From Acidobacteria subdivision 2 bacterium RH1 MAG20 (lineage in GTDB: Bacteria > Acidobacteriota > Terriglobia > Terriglobales > Acidobacteriaceae), in the NCBI GenBank assembly GCA_002197545.1, contig NFUO01000738.1, positions 50,825-114,824 of the forward strand: a stretch of DNA of 64,000 nt. The letters are read 5' to 3'. A program made the position numbers and the translations under genes. Below the pieces are notes generated by a model. It saw only the letters and a program-made list of their open reading frames with translations. It did not search any database and was not told where the DNA came from. Below, piece by piece: positions 43,086-51,921 of this stretch. Numbering within the stretch: position 1 is the first letter of the stretch; every line of letters begins with the position of its first letter.

Positions 43086-43412
43086 CTATTCCTCCCGTTT
43101 CCGTTTTTTGTATTCAGCCCACATCGCATGAGCCGCATCGATATCCGCTTGCTGCCGCCTCTTGGTGCCGCCGCCAAGCAGAATCACCAACCGCTCGCCA
43201 TCCTTGCCGAAGTAAACCCGGTAACCCGGCCCAAAATCCAACCGTAGCTCAGAGACTCCAGCACCCACGCTCTTTGCTGCCGAGAAGTTGCCTCGTTCCG
43301 TGCGAAGCACGGCGGTGATGATTCGGACACGTGTGCTGGTGTCAAGTTTTACAATCCAATTCCGATAAGGTGTTCGACCCTGAGCGTCGACATACTCACG
43401 AACTTCAATCAT
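43086..43412 (-). CDS. RelE/ParE superfamily toxin, HI1419/HigB-like
   Basis: 108 residues from the ATG at 43412. The fold signature is WIVKLDTSTRVRIITAVLR, GNFSAAKSVGAGVSELRLDFGPG, GYRVYFGKDGERLVILLGGGTK and a final Gln-Ala-Asp-Ile helix, as in the phage-derived Gp49-like group. Such toxins cut mRNA on the ribosome or block gyrase. The Arg and Lys residues needed are present. It is paired with the antitoxin immediately downstream and has a palindrome just upstream. Confidence 0.87.
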   Translation of the reverse strand: MIEVREYVDAQGRTPYRNWIVKLDTSTRVRIITAVLRTERGNFSAAKSVGAGVSELRLDFGPGYRVYFGKDGERLVILLGGGTKRRQQADIDAAHAMWAEYKKRKREE

Positions 43413-43418
43413 GCTAAA

Positions 43419-43438
43419 TGGTAACGTAAAAGTTACCA
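43419..43438. promoter_or_regulatory. candidate operator of the HigBA-like pair
   Basis: Perfect inverted repeat TGGTAAC-6-GTTACCA. It lies 7 bases upstream of the toxin ATG, the normal place for the antitoxin's autoregulatory site. Confidence 0.6.
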
Positions 43439-43502
43439 AATATCAAATTATCGACTGCATCAGATATCGAAGGAAATACGAATATCATGGAGAGAGCCTG
43501 CC

Positions 43503-45554
43503 TTGTCCGCCTCTGTCCCCATCTCGATCACGCCAGCTCCACCAGAGAATCTCCCGAACCTGCATGACTTTTTTTCGCCGGGAGGGACGCTTGCGCGCTC
43601 CTCTTTGGCGTTTGAGCATCGCAAAGGGCAGTACGAGATGTCGCGGGCCATCGAAAAGGCGTTCAAGGAAAAGCGTCACCTCATTGTCGAAGCAGGCACC
43701 GGCACCGGCAAGACACTAGCCTATCTGCTGCCAGCCCTGCGACTTGCGCGTGAGAAACAGCAGCGTGTCATCATCTCCACCGGGACGAAAAATCTTCAGG
43801 AACAGCTCTTCTTCAAGGATGTTCCTTTTCTTGAATCGCTACTTGGGCCGCTGAAGGTCTGCTACATGAAGGGCCGCAATAATTATCTTTGTCGCCACAA
43901 GCTCTATGCGCTGCGCGACACCCCGCTGCTCAATGGGCTTGAGGAGATTGAGCAGTTTAGCGTCATCGCCCAGTGGGAGAAGACCACCGAGACAGGAGAC
44001 CGGGCCGAGATCGACGCGCTGCCTGAATCCTCTGCGCTGTGGCACAAACTGGACGCTCGCACCGAAGCCTGTCTCGGCCAGACCTGCCCCGACTGGGAGC
44101 GCTGCTTCGTCACCAACATGCGACGCAAAGCGCTTGAGAGTGACATTGTCATCGTCAACCACCATCTCTTCTTCGCCGACCTCAGCATCAAGCAGCAGGC
44201 CGCCAACGCACCCGACGCCGGCATTCTCCCCGAGGCCGCAGTCGTTATCTTTGACGAGGCGCACGAGCTCGAAGAGGTTGCCTCCAACTACTTCGGTATC
44301 GGTCTCAGCACCCAGCGCTTCGACGAGTTGACCCGCGACATCGAGACGATGCTCAAGAGCAAGGAAGCCTTCTCCTCTTCCATCGTCAACGCCAGCATCA
44401 CCGTCAAAGAGCGCGCTCATCGCTTCTTCGCCGCCCTGCCCAGCGAAGACTTGCATGGCGCGCCAGCTATCGGACGAATGCCGTTTGAAGACCGCGAAGG
44501 CTTCCTCGAAGAGAGCGGCGACACCTATACCGCGACCCTCAACGCACTCACCCGGCTCGAAGGCGAACTGGAGTGCGTCAAAAACGTCGAAGAGATCCCC
44601 GGCCTGCGCAAACGCACCGCCGACATTCGCGCCCACCTCGCCTTCCTGCTCGAATCCCCCGATCGTAATACCGTCTTCTGGATCGAACGCCGCGCAGCAG
44701 GAGGCGTCCGCAACCTTGCCCGTGGCGGAGCGACTCCCGCTGCCTTCCACACCCATCTTCAGGCCACGCCCATCGACGTCTCCGAGCTGCTCACCACCTC
44801 GCTCTTCGACTGCTACTCCAGTGTCGTCCTCACCTCGGCCACGCTTACTGTTTCGGGTGGTTTCGACCACATCCGCAAACGGCTGGGACTGACCAGCGCC
44901 CGCGAACTCGTCGTGCCTTCGCACTTCAACTACGGGAAGCAAGCGCTCCTCTACCTGCCGCCTAACATGCCCGATCCGCGCGAGCCCGACTTCCCCATCA
45001 AGGCCGCCGAGCGCATCCGCCGCGTGCTCGAGATCACCAAGGGCCGCGCCTTCTGTCTCTTCACCAGCTACAAGCAGATGCGCGAGACCCACGACCGCCT
45101 GCTCGCCGAACTGCCGTACACGCTGCTACTTCATGGGACTGCTCCGCGACATGTGCTTTTGCAGCAGTTCAGAGACACGCCCAACGCGGTGCTCTTCGGC
45201 ACCTCCAGCTTCTGGCAGGGAGTGGACGTGCAGGGCGAGCAGCTTAGCTGCGTCATTATCGACCGCTTGCCCTTTGCCGTGCCCAGCGACCCCGTCGTCA
45301 AGGCGCGCATGGAGGCCATCGAAGCTTTGGGCGGCAAACCATTTTTCGATTACCAGGTGCCGAACGCCGTCATCACGCTGAAACAAGGCTTTGGCCGCCT
45401 CATCCGCTCGCTGGATGACCGCGGCGTCCTTATGCTGCTCGATCCCCGCATCCAGCGGCAGCGCTATGGCCGCATCTTTCTCGAAAGCCTGCCGCCTTAC
45501 CGGCTGACGCAGGAGATCACTGACGTCGAGCAGTTTTTCGAGAAACCTTCATAG
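43503..45554 (+). CDS. dinG: DinG-family ATP-dependent DNA helicase
   Basis: 683-residue XPD/DinG superfamily 2 helicase, 5'-3' on ssDNA or R-loops. Walker A is VEAGTGTGKT near residue 68. An iron-sulfur cluster domain has a Cys in NNYLC and then CLGQTC and ERC (positions about 125-205). DEAH is at IFDEAHELE, followed by HELICc motifs including SFWQGVDVQGE and QGFGRLIRS. All four cluster cysteines appear present. It starts with TTG; an ATG at codon 46 would delete the Q-motif region, so TTG is chosen. The N-terminal exonuclease domain of some DinG is absent. It lies between two toxin-antitoxin pairs. Confidence 0.92.
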   Translation: MSASVPISITPAPPENLPNLHDFFSPGGTLARSSLAFEHRKGQYEMSRAIEKAFKEKRHLIVEAGTGTGKTLAYLLPALRLAREKQQRVIISTGTKNLQEQLFFKDVPFLESLLGPLKVCYMKGRNNYLCRHKLYALRDTPLLNGLEEIEQFSVIAQWEKTTETGDRAEIDALPESSALWHKLDARTEACLGQTCPDWERCFVTNMRRKALESDIVIVNHHLFFADLSIKQQAANAPDAGILPEAAVVIFDEAHELEEVASNYFGIGLSTQRFDELTRDIETMLKSKEAFSSSIVNASITVKERAHRFFAALPSEDLHGAPAIGRMPFEDREGFLEESGDTYTATLNALTRLEGELECVKNVEEIPGLRKRTADIRAHLAFLLESPDRNTVFWIERRAAGGVRNLARGGATPAAFHTHLQATPIDVSELLTTSLFDCYSSVVLTSATLTVSGGFDHIRKRLGLTSARELVVPSHFNYGKQALLYLPPNMPDPREPDFPIKAAERIRRVLEITKGRAFCLFTSYKQMRETHDRLLAELPYTLLLHGTAPRHVLLQQFRDTPNAVLFGTSSFWQGVDVQGEQLSCVIIDRLPFAVPSDPVVKARMEAIEALGGKPFFDYQVPNAVITLKQGFGRLIRSLDDRGVLMLLDPRIQRQRYGRIFLESLPPYRLTQEITDVEQFFEKPS

Positions 45555-45650
45555 CGCGACAGTTGACCGGCCGCAGAGTTGGTAGATATCGTAATTTTAT
45601 TCCAGATGCTCCGTCGAAACTTCAATTTGATGCGTGCTTTTATACTTTGC

Positions 45651-46106
45651 CTAAGTTACTTCGGCAATTAGCCAGATGTAGCCGATGACGAAGCATAGTA
45701 TGGAAGCGAATCCTAATGTTTCGCACAAGGCGTAGGCGCGTTTCGAGTGACGGCCATTGTGCTGGTAATCCTCGTAGTGGAAGATCAGCCAAACGCTGAA
45801 CATAATCCCATATAAGACGCAGAGTGCCAGGATGAACAATGGCGACGCGTAGAACCATGGCAAATGTCCGGATTGACCATGGAACGCTGATGAGCCGACA
45901 AGCAGGACAATCGATCCTGTTGCCAGCCCGATGATCATCTCGGTCAGCTTGAGATATTTTACGAGAAAGGGCTCGAACGCACCCCGGACCGCATTGGCAT
46001 CGAAATTGTAGAATTCGTGTTCTTTTGTGTAATAACAAGCAATCCAGAGCCCGACTGGAACTAGAACTCCGACGATAATCCCGCTTTGTCCAGGAAAGAA
46101 GTGCAT
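45651..46106 (-). CDS. membrane protein, unknown
   Basis: About 151 residues from the ATG at 46106 with four hydrophobic segments: SGIIVGVLVPVGLWIACYY, MIIGLATGSIVLLVGSSA, PLFILALCVLYGIMFSVWLI and TLGFASILCFVIGYIWLI. A short charged loop HYEDYQHNGRHSKRAYAL precedes the last one. An upstream start at 46223 would add a non-hydrophobic Cys-rich stretch and is less likely. No family was recognised. Confidence 0.6.
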   Translation of the reverse strand: MHFFPGQSGIIVGVLVPVGLWIACYYTKEHEFYNFDANAVRGAFEPFLVKYLKLTEMIIGLATGSIVLLVGSSAFHGQSGHLPWFYASPLFILALCVLYGIMFSVWLIFHYEDYQHNGRHSKRAYALCETLGFASILCFVIGYIWLIAEVT

Positions 46107-46250
46107 GGCACGCCAGCATACCACTGCACTAAGCCCATCGTGACCGTAAGGATGATCTTGAATAGGTTTGATCGCCCCTCGCCATTGCCTACATTTCGCT
46201 TCTGAGATGTGATTTCTCCTCATTGTGGAGAAACTAGGTGATACCCAAAA

Positions 46251-46574
46251 TCAGCTTGCCTTGTGCTGATCCAGCCACTCACGCAACGCAAGGTCAACTC
46301 GCGCTTGCCAATCATCTCCGCTCGCCCGGAATCTTTCCACTACAGAACGCGAAATGGGAATGGAGACTTGCTCCTCGTCAGGTCGAATCACAACATTGCC
46401 TTTTTGAATCTCTCGTAGCTTGTCCTGCAAATCCAGTGGCAGTGAACCGAACGGCTTCATCCTCTTGAGGTCCTCAGCGACCAATTCCCGGACTTCACCC
46501 TCATCATCGGTCCAGTCGCTTGTATCTTTTACCTCTTCGAGAATCTCATCGTTCCTAGTGTTTTTCTCGTTCAT
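46251..46574 (-). CDS. brnA: BrnA-type antitoxin
   Basis: 107 residues. An acidic N-terminal half is followed by the BrnA C-terminal ribbon-helix-helix: VSIPISRSVVERFRASGDDWQARVDLALREWL. It neutralises BrnT and represses the operon. It overlaps the brnT stop by 20 bases, so it is coupled to the toxin-first gene. Confidence 0.88.
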   Translation of the reverse strand: MNEKNTRNDEILEEVKDTSDWTDDEGEVRELVAEDLKRMKPFGSLPLDLQDKLREIQKGNVVIRPDEEQVSIPISRSVVERFRASGDDWQARVDLALREWLDQHKAS

Positions 46575-46821
46575 ACGATGTCCGCTCCTTTCGTCCTGCC
46601 CTGCGGAAGCTGATTACTCGAATCCCATTTGGCCTGTCGAGAAAGCAAAGCATATACAAAAAACCGTCCAGATAGCCTAACGCCGTCCAGCGAAGCTCGC
46701 CGTGCCGCTCTACAAGCTTCACCACGGCTGTATCGAAATCAAAGTCTCTTGCCCGCTCGAAGCTCAACCCATGCTTGTGAAGATTCTTCTCGTTCTTCGC
46801 CGGGTCATACGCAATCTCCAC
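46555..46821 (-). CDS. brnT: BrnT-type toxin (RelE-like fold)
   Basis: 88 residues with typical BrnT features: YDPAKNEKNLHKHGLSFERAR at the start, FLYMLCFLDRPNGIRVISFRRAGRKE, then ERTSYEREK. It is a ribonuclease that inhibits growth. It starts with GTG at 46821 and ends inside brnA. A small TATC/GATA palindrome lies about 15 bases upstream, a possible operator. Confidence 0.88.
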   Translation of the reverse strand: MEIAYDPAKNEKNLHKHGLSFERARDFDFDTAVVKLVERHGELRWTALGYLDGFLYMLCFLDRPNGIRVISFRRAGRKERTSYEREKH

Positions 46822-46850
46822 ACCGCCATTCTATCTGCGATATCCTGCCC

Positions 46851-47111
46851 ATGTACACGAAAATGGGACGCAACCTCTACATCCTCGCCGGAACCCTGCT
46901 CATCTTTGCCATGATCGCGTTCGGCGTCTCTTACACCAACATCGCGCAGCAGCCTGGCTCCCCCGGCGACACGTCGCTCTGGCGAACGATGGGTCTCGCG
47001 TTCTTTTTCATCAGCATGGTCGTCTCCCTTGCTGCCATCCTCTCCTCTCTCTTTGAACAGGCCGAGCGCCACACCGACGAGCAGCGCCGCCAACGTCGCC
47101 ACAAGCACTAG
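46851..47111 (+). CDS. small two-helix membrane protein
   Basis: 86 residues with two membrane segments, LYILAGTLLIFAMIAFGVSYT and MGLAFFFISMVVSLAAILSSL, and a basic C-terminal tail rich in Arg and His. ATG at 46851 or 46863 may be the start. It diverges from brnT and lies upstream of queD. Not recognised. Confidence 0.55.
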   Translation: MYTKMGRNLYILAGTLLIFAMIAFGVSYTNIAQQPGSPGDTSLWRTMGLAFFFISMVVSLAAILSSLFEQAERHTDEQRRQRRHKH

Positions 47112-47232
47112 CCTTCCGCAAACCGGTACAATAAGAATAAACAGGCATTGGAAGATGTTAGCCACGTTGAAAGCCGCGCCACTCCAGCCCTGAAAATCCA
47201 GCCAGCGCGGCCGTTGAAGGGATCGTAGAACC

Positions 47233-47610
47233 ATGTTTGAAGTCACCGTAGAAGCCGGTTTCTCCTCCGGCCACTACCTCCGCAACTACCGAGGCAAGTG
47301 CGAGAACCCGCACGGCCACAACTACAAGGTCTTCGTCACTCTCATTGGCCCCGACCTCGATGAAGCCGGTCTGCTGCTTGATTTCAAACTGCTGAAGCAG
47401 GTCATGCGTCCCGTTGTGGATTATCTTGATCACCAGATGATCAACGACCTTGAGCCCTTTACGACGGTCAACCCATCGGCTGAAAACCTTGCCCGCTACT
47501 TTTATCAGGAGACAGCGAAACAGCTCCACGACATGACCGAGGGCCGCGTCCGCATCAAGGACTGTACCCTCTACGAGACCGACACCAGCTTTGCCCGCTA
47601 CTACGAGTAA
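47233..47610 (+). CDS. queD: 6-carboxytetrahydropterin synthase QueD
   Basis: Converts 7,8-dihydroneopterin triphosphate to 6-carboxytetrahydropterin. 125 residues. The zinc histidines are in FSSGHYLRNY and ENPHGHNYKVFV, with the catalytic Cys in GKCENPHGH; the late motif is MINDLEPFTTVNPSAENLARY. It is followed after 12 bases by queE, a pathway pair. The 121 bases upstream hold no recognised preQ1 riboswitch. Confidence 0.94.
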   Translation: MFEVTVEAGFSSGHYLRNYRGKCENPHGHNYKVFVTLIGPDLDEAGLLLDFKLLKQVMRPVVDYLDHQMINDLEPFTTVNPSAENLARYFYQETAKQLHDMTEGRVRIKDCTLYETDTSFARYYE

Positions 47611-47622
47611 GCCCCACCCGAA

Positions 47623-48306
47623 ATGCACTTAATTGAACTCTACAAATCCGTTCAGGGCGAATCATCCTTCGCAGGGCTTCCCTGCATCTTCGTCCGCCTC
47701 GCGGGCTGCAATCTTCGCTGCGCCTGGTGCGACTCCGAGTACACCTTCACCGGCGGCAAGCCCTTCACAGAAGATGAGATCGTTGCCCGGATCGAAGCTC
47801 TCGCCCCCTGCAAACTCATCGAGTTCACCGGAGGAGAACCCATGCTGCAGGCAAAGGAACTGCTTCCTCTCATGCAGCGTCTTCTCGCGCAGAACTACAC
47901 CCTGATGATCGAAACCTCCGGCGAGCGCCCACTTGCTGAAGTTCCCAAAGCGGTACACAAGATCGTCGATGTTAAATGTCCCGGAGCAGGCGCGGCGGCC
48001 AACAGCTTCCGCCTCGAAAACCTCGAAGCCCTCACTAAAAGTGATGAAGTAAAGTTCGTCATCTCTACCCGCGAAGACTATGACTTCGCCCGCGATTTTA
48101 TCCTTCAGCACGACCTCAGCAGCAAAGCTGGCAGCATCCTGTTAAGCCCCGCGTTTCAAAAGACCCCCAGCCCGCAGCGCACGGCAGACAACATGGCTCT
48201 CGATCCTCGCAAGTTGGTGGAATGGATGCTGGCAGACGGCCTCGACGCGCGTCTCTCGCTCCAGATTCACAAGTTCATCTGGGAGCCCATGAAAAAGGGC
48301 GTTTAG
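47623..48306 (+). CDS. queE: 7-carboxy-7-deazaguanine synthase QueE
   Basis: Radical SAM ring contraction producing 7-carboxy-7-deazaguanine. The cluster motif CNLRCAWC (CX3CX2C) lies near residue 31, after the N-terminal YKSVQGESSFAGLP segment; GGEPMLQ and VDVKCPGAGAA follow. 227 residues, normal. It acts between QueD and QueC; queC is on the other strand at 29.9 kb. Confidence 0.94.
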   Translation: MHLIELYKSVQGESSFAGLPCIFVRLAGCNLRCAWCDSEYTFTGGKPFTEDEIVARIEALAPCKLIEFTGGEPMLQAKELLPLMQRLLAQNYTLMIETSGERPLAEVPKAVHKIVDVKCPGAGAAANSFRLENLEALTKSDEVKFVISTREDYDFARDFILQHDLSSKAGSILLSPAFQKTPSPQRTADNMALDPRKLVEWMLADGLDARLSLQIHKFIWEPMKKGV

Positions 48307-48344
48307 CTCATAGATTTAAGTCTCGCCGGTGCTATATTTCTCCC

Positions 48345-48866
48345 ATGCAGCGCTCGAAGGCCACACCAGCCCAGCTTGTCGCACTCTCCGTTTTGGGCAG
48401 CCTTATCGTGGCGAGCACTTTTCTTGTCATCCCGGCTGCGAGCCACTACAGAAATGACTGCAATGGTGGCTTCTTTGGCAGCAGCTTCATTGCCCATCTC
48501 GTCGCTATGCTGGCGTTTTTCTGCGGGGGTGGGTATCTCAGCATCTGGGCACAGCAGGAACTCAGCAATGGCATACAGTTGGACCGCTGGACCGAGGAAC
48601 AACTTCATCCGATGCGCGTATTTTCAGAAAGTTGGCTAGCAACGGTAGTTCCCGCAGCGTTGCTCATTGTAGGAATCGTCTTATTCCTGATAGAGACTTC
48701 TTCTCTGCATCACAGCGCTTCCATCGGTTTCTGGGTTTGTTTCGTGCTGAATTATGGGCTGATGTCTCTTAAGCGCAGCCTCGCCGCGCCGAACCCATCA
48801 CAACCGGCATCATGGCTCCAGTCATCAGCGCCTATTCAATCAGAGCATTGGGGTGATCGGTCGTAG
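48345..48866 (+). CDS. membrane protein, unknown
   Basis: 173 residues from ATG at 48345; upstream extension in the frame would overlap queE and is not supported. Three to four hydrophobic segments, including LVALSVLGSLIVASTFLVIP, FIAHLVAMLAFFCGGGYLSI and VVPAALLIVGIVLFLI. The C-terminal region is Ser/Pro-rich. No family recognised. Confidence 0.6.
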   Translation: MQRSKATPAQLVALSVLGSLIVASTFLVIPAASHYRNDCNGGFFGSSFIAHLVAMLAFFCGGGYLSIWAQQELSNGIQLDRWTEEQLHPMRVFSESWLATVVPAALLIVGIVLFLIETSSLHHSASIGFWVCFVLNYGLMSLKRSLAAPNPSQPASWLQSSAPIQSEHWGDRS

Positions 48867-48896
48867 CTTCCTTCCACGCTTCGTCAGCCTGCAAAT

Positions 48897-49385
48897 TCAT
48901 CGCAGCAGCTTCCGCACTACTCGCCGCACCGTCTCCGTTACCACGCCAAACAGTGCATGCGACGCCATCTCGCTGGTGCGCTCCCTCGTAGTCTGTTCTT
49001 CCGGCGGAGCAGATAATCCCATCGCCGGTAGCGCTCCTTCATACGTCAGCGAAGCCAGCGCCATGCCAAATTCCGCACCATCCTTTGCCGTAGCTGCCGG
49101 GTAGAACTCCGCCAGCGCCCCATAGGCCGCTCCGGTCAGCGCGCCGAAGCCCCAATGGATTGTCTCCACAGCAACGGCCTCTTCACTCGCTGTCAGCTTA
49201 TGTCCGGCAAGCTTCTCCGCCAGCACCGCCGGAGGCTCCGGCTCCCCATGCGTTCGTGGAGGATAAATCCTCTCCGCCAGCGTTTTGGCTGCCGTAGCCA
49301 CCAGCCCACCAATCAGACCTGCCACCAACCCCTTGACCAACGACTTCCCAAGTTCTCTCTTCTTCACTTCGGACATCTCACTCAC
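48897..49385 (-). CDS. DUF1440 / YagU-like membrane protein
   Basis: 162 residues. A first glycine-rich hydrophobic helix (LVKGLVAGLIGGLVATAAKTL) is followed by IYPPRTHGEPEPP and the segment TIHWGFGALTGAAYGAL, then ALPAMGLSAPPEEQTTRER, typical of DUF1440 inner-membrane proteins. Function unknown; YagU has been linked to acid tolerance. A rightward gene converges on it from 48866. Confidence 0.82.
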   Translation of the reverse strand: MSEMSEVKKRELGKSLVKGLVAGLIGGLVATAAKTLAERIYPPRTHGEPEPPAVLAEKLAGHKLTASEEAVAVETIHWGFGALTGAAYGALAEFYPAATAKDGAEFGMALASLTYEGALPAMGLSAPPEEQTTRERTSEMASHALFGVVTETVRRVVRKLLR

Positions 49386-49446
49386 TCAATCACCTCAACA
49401 TCGCGTTATCTAGCGATAGGATGCACTCTGTTCGCCTCAGGCAGCC

Positions 49447-50952
49447 CTACCCCACATAGGCTGAGGCATCCGTTGTGTCCACGCTTACGCCCACCTTTGC
49501 CGCGCGAAACACCACTGTCAACGTCGCAGCGATGAGCAGGTTCAGCAGCAACGCCGGAACCGCCGCATACATGGCATACGTCTGCCCGAACAGATGCAGC
49601 GGATAGACCGAACTCTTCAGCCCCAGCGAAGCCACCATGCCCGTGCCCATGCCCATTCCCGCCGCCCATCCTGTGAGCAGCGCCCACGGATGAAACCACC
49701 GGCTGAATATTCCAATCACGACGGCGGGAAACAATTGGGTAATCCATATCCCGCCCAGTAATTGCATGTCGATGGCGTAGGCCACCGGCAGTCGCAGCAC
49801 AAAGATCAAGGCGCCAAACTTCACCACCAGCGAAACCACCTTGGCCATCTGCGACTCACCCGCCGGATTCAAGGGCTTGCGCGCAAATGCTCCATAGAGA
49901 TTCCGCGTAAACAGATTCGAAGCCGAGATCGACATGATCGCCGCCGGCACCAGAGCTCCAATCGCCACTGCCGACAGGCAGAAGCCAGCAAACCACTCGG
50001 GAAACATCTTCATGAACAACAGAGGGACAGCCTGACTGGTGTTCTTCGTCGTCACGCCCGCAGCCAGCGCAAGATAGCCCAGCAGCGCGATCATTCCCAG
50101 CAGAAAACTGTAAGCCGGCAGCATCGCCATATTGCGCCGCACCACATTGGGGCTCTTCGCGCTCAGCACCGCAGTTGCCGTATGCGGATAAAGCATCAAC
50201 GCGACCGCCGATCCGATAGCCAGGGTCGAATATGCCATGTACTGTCCCGGCTTCAGGTAGATCGACCCCGCAGGGGTGTGCGTAGCCAGCGCGTGGCTGG
50301 CCAACTCGAAGATGTGGGCATAGCCGCCCAGCTTCAGCGGCAGCAGAATCAGCGCCGCCAGCACCATCACATACAGCATCACGTCTTTCACGATCGCAAT
50401 CACCGCAGGCGCTCGCAGACCACTCGAATAGGTGTAAGCGGCCAGAATTACAAACGCCGCCGCCAGCGGCCACTCCCCATGCAACCCCATCGCCTCGATC
50501 ACGACCTGCATTCCCACCAGTTGCAGAGCGATATAAGGCATCAGCGCCATAATCCCCGTCACCGCGACCGCGACTGTCAGCCAGCGGCTCCCATAACGGC
50601 CGCCAACAAAGTCGGCCAGAGTTACGTAACCGTGACGGTGACATATTGTCCACAGCCGGGGAAGTACCAGCATCATAAAAGGATAGGTAATCACCGCATA
50701 CGGCACGGCGAAGAACCCCATCGCTCCGCCGCCATACAGCAGCGCGGGCACGGCAATCACCGTATAGGCCGTATACAGGTCGCCGCCGATCAGGAACCAC
50801 GTCACCCAGGTCCCAAAGCTGCGCCCGGCCAGCCCCCACTCCTCCAGCGAAGCAATCCCCGCCGCCGGACGCCTCCACCGCGCCGCCCAGAACCCAGCCA
50901 GCGTTACCAGCAAAAAAAACACACAGAAAACAACCAGCGCCGTCGTATGCAA
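49447..50952 (-). CDS. sodium:solute symporter family protein (monocarboxylate permease-like)
   Basis: 501 residues with about 13 membrane helices. The family region GLAGRSFGTWVTWFLIGGDLYTAYTVIAVPAL leads the core, and TGWAAGMGMGTGM comes late. The pattern resembles MctP-type uptake of short monocarboxylates. Starts with TTG after GGGTGAG. The usual DUF3311 small partner is not seen immediately upstream. Substrate not determined. Confidence 0.88.
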   Translation of the reverse strand: MHTTALVVFCVFFLLVTLAGFWAARWRRPAAGIASLEEWGLAGRSFGTWVTWFLIGGDLYTAYTVIAVPALLYGGGAMGFFAVPYAVITYPFMMLVLPRLWTICHRHGYVTLADFVGGRYGSRWLTVAVAVTGIMALMPYIALQLVGMQVVIEAMGLHGEWPLAAAFVILAAYTYSSGLRAPAVIAIVKDVMLYVMVLAALILLPLKLGGYAHIFELASHALATHTPAGSIYLKPGQYMAYSTLAIGSAVALMLYPHTATAVLSAKSPNVVRRNMAMLPAYSFLLGMIALLGYLALAAGVTTKNTSQAVPLLFMKMFPEWFAGFCLSAVAIGALVPAAIMSISASNLFTRNLYGAFARKPLNPAGESQMAKVVSLVVKFGALIFVLRLPVAYAIDMQLLGGIWITQLFPAVVIGIFSRWFHPWALLTGWAAGMGMGTGMVASLGLKSSVYPLHLFGQTYAMYAAVPALLLNLLIAATLTVVFRAAKVGVSVDTTDASAYVG

Positions 50953-51301
50953 TCGCTCACCCGTTAGGAATTTGCTTTATCAGGAATCAAAAAGCATCTT
51001 AGCGTAGAACCCATCGGAACCACCAACCGTCAAGAATGGGTAGGCCGTCTTAAAACTTTTGTTTGGAGACGATCACCATGCGCACTCGATAAGATAAAAA
51101 AGGTTGGCAGCGGTGTTTTGGGACAGGGACACCGATTTGAAGAGACGTGGAGGGTCATAGCTGTGGTGATCAGTGATTCCGCGGGGCAAGTGTTGCGAAG
51201 GTTAGGCATGTTAACGGCGGGAGCGTTGTTGATGGCGAGAACATCTGCGCGAGGCCATAAGGGTTTTAAGCGGGGTAGGCACGACGAAGTAAGGAGAGGG
51301 C
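50953..51301. other. 349-base region without a supported gene
   Basis: Contains promoter space for the symporter on the minus strand. A TTG-started 81-codon frame (51118-51363) runs through it but is not protein-like apart from a short hydrophobic LGMLTAGALLMA. It could be a decayed leader. No RNA family recognised. Confidence 0.4.
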
Positions 51302-51868
51302 TTAGCTCTTTCCGGACTCGCTCCAGTCGTACACCACGATGCCGAGATTATTCAGAGTCTTGACTACCGTCTCCATGTTTCGCCGAACCTCGGGCCGCGC
51401 TTTCACAGGGACCTCATGCGCCTCTTCGACCGCGACCACCCTGCCATACGGCCACGAACTCTGCGGAACCGCATTCAACGCGGCAGACAGTTCGCCAATG
51501 CGCACGTTCAGGTCGCGGCGTCGCGCACCCATGGGGCGTAACAGGCCACCCTGTCCGAGCGGGCTGGTATTCGCATCGGCAAGTACCACGTGCAGCGTGA
51601 CCATGCCGCCCTGCACGGTCACGTAAGGATTCTGCCAGAGCGTCAGACTCTTGACCGCCATGTACTGCGCTTTGGAGGGCGGAGGAATCACCTCCAACTG
51701 TTGCTTGGCCTGCACGGCCTCCTCCTGCTGCTGAGCAGCAATCGCCCGCATCTCCGCATGGCTTGGAGTCGAAGTGCGGGTACAGCCGGTGAGCATCATC
51801 GGAAGGAGAAGGGCAGGGAACAAGGCTAGATGGAAGATGAATCGTGGTCTACGCACAAATACCAGCAT
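51302..51868 (-). CDS. lipoprotein of unknown function
   Basis: About 188 residues from ATG at 51868, with a hydrophobic signal ending in the lipobox MLTGC. The next ~60 residues include a charged helix rich in Gln and Glu. The mature domain has VTLHVVLADANTSPLGQGGLL and DLNVRIGELSAALN. An earlier ATG at 51937 would overlap the enoyl-CoA hydratase gene and has an odd N-terminus. No recognised family. Confidence 0.65.
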   Translation of the reverse strand: MLVFVRRPRFIFHLALFPALLLPMMLTGCTRTSTPSHAEMRAIAAQQQEEAVQAKQQLEVIPPPSKAQYMAVKSLTLWQNPYVTVQGGMVTLHVVLADANTSPLGQGGLLRPMGARRRDLNVRIGELSAALNAVPQSSWPYGRVVAVEEAHEVPVKARPEVRRNMETVVKTLNNLGIVVYDWSESGKS

Positions 51869-51921
51869 ACCAAGCCGGTCCCGCTCCAGAAAAGTGCTAA
51901 AACGCAAAGTTTTACCCGCTT

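Noticed and set aside
43839..45092. 417-codon minus-strand frame inside dinG
   Set aside because: Antisense shadow; the helicase motifs and iron-sulfur cysteines are on the plus strand.
47112..47232. preQ1 riboswitch upstream of queD
   Set aside because: No recognisable preQ1 aptamer core by eye in the 121 bases.
51118..51363. 81-codon plus-strand frame with a short hydrophobic part
   Set aside because: TTG start without ribosome site, Arg-rich end overlapping the lipoprotein gene; not protein-like.
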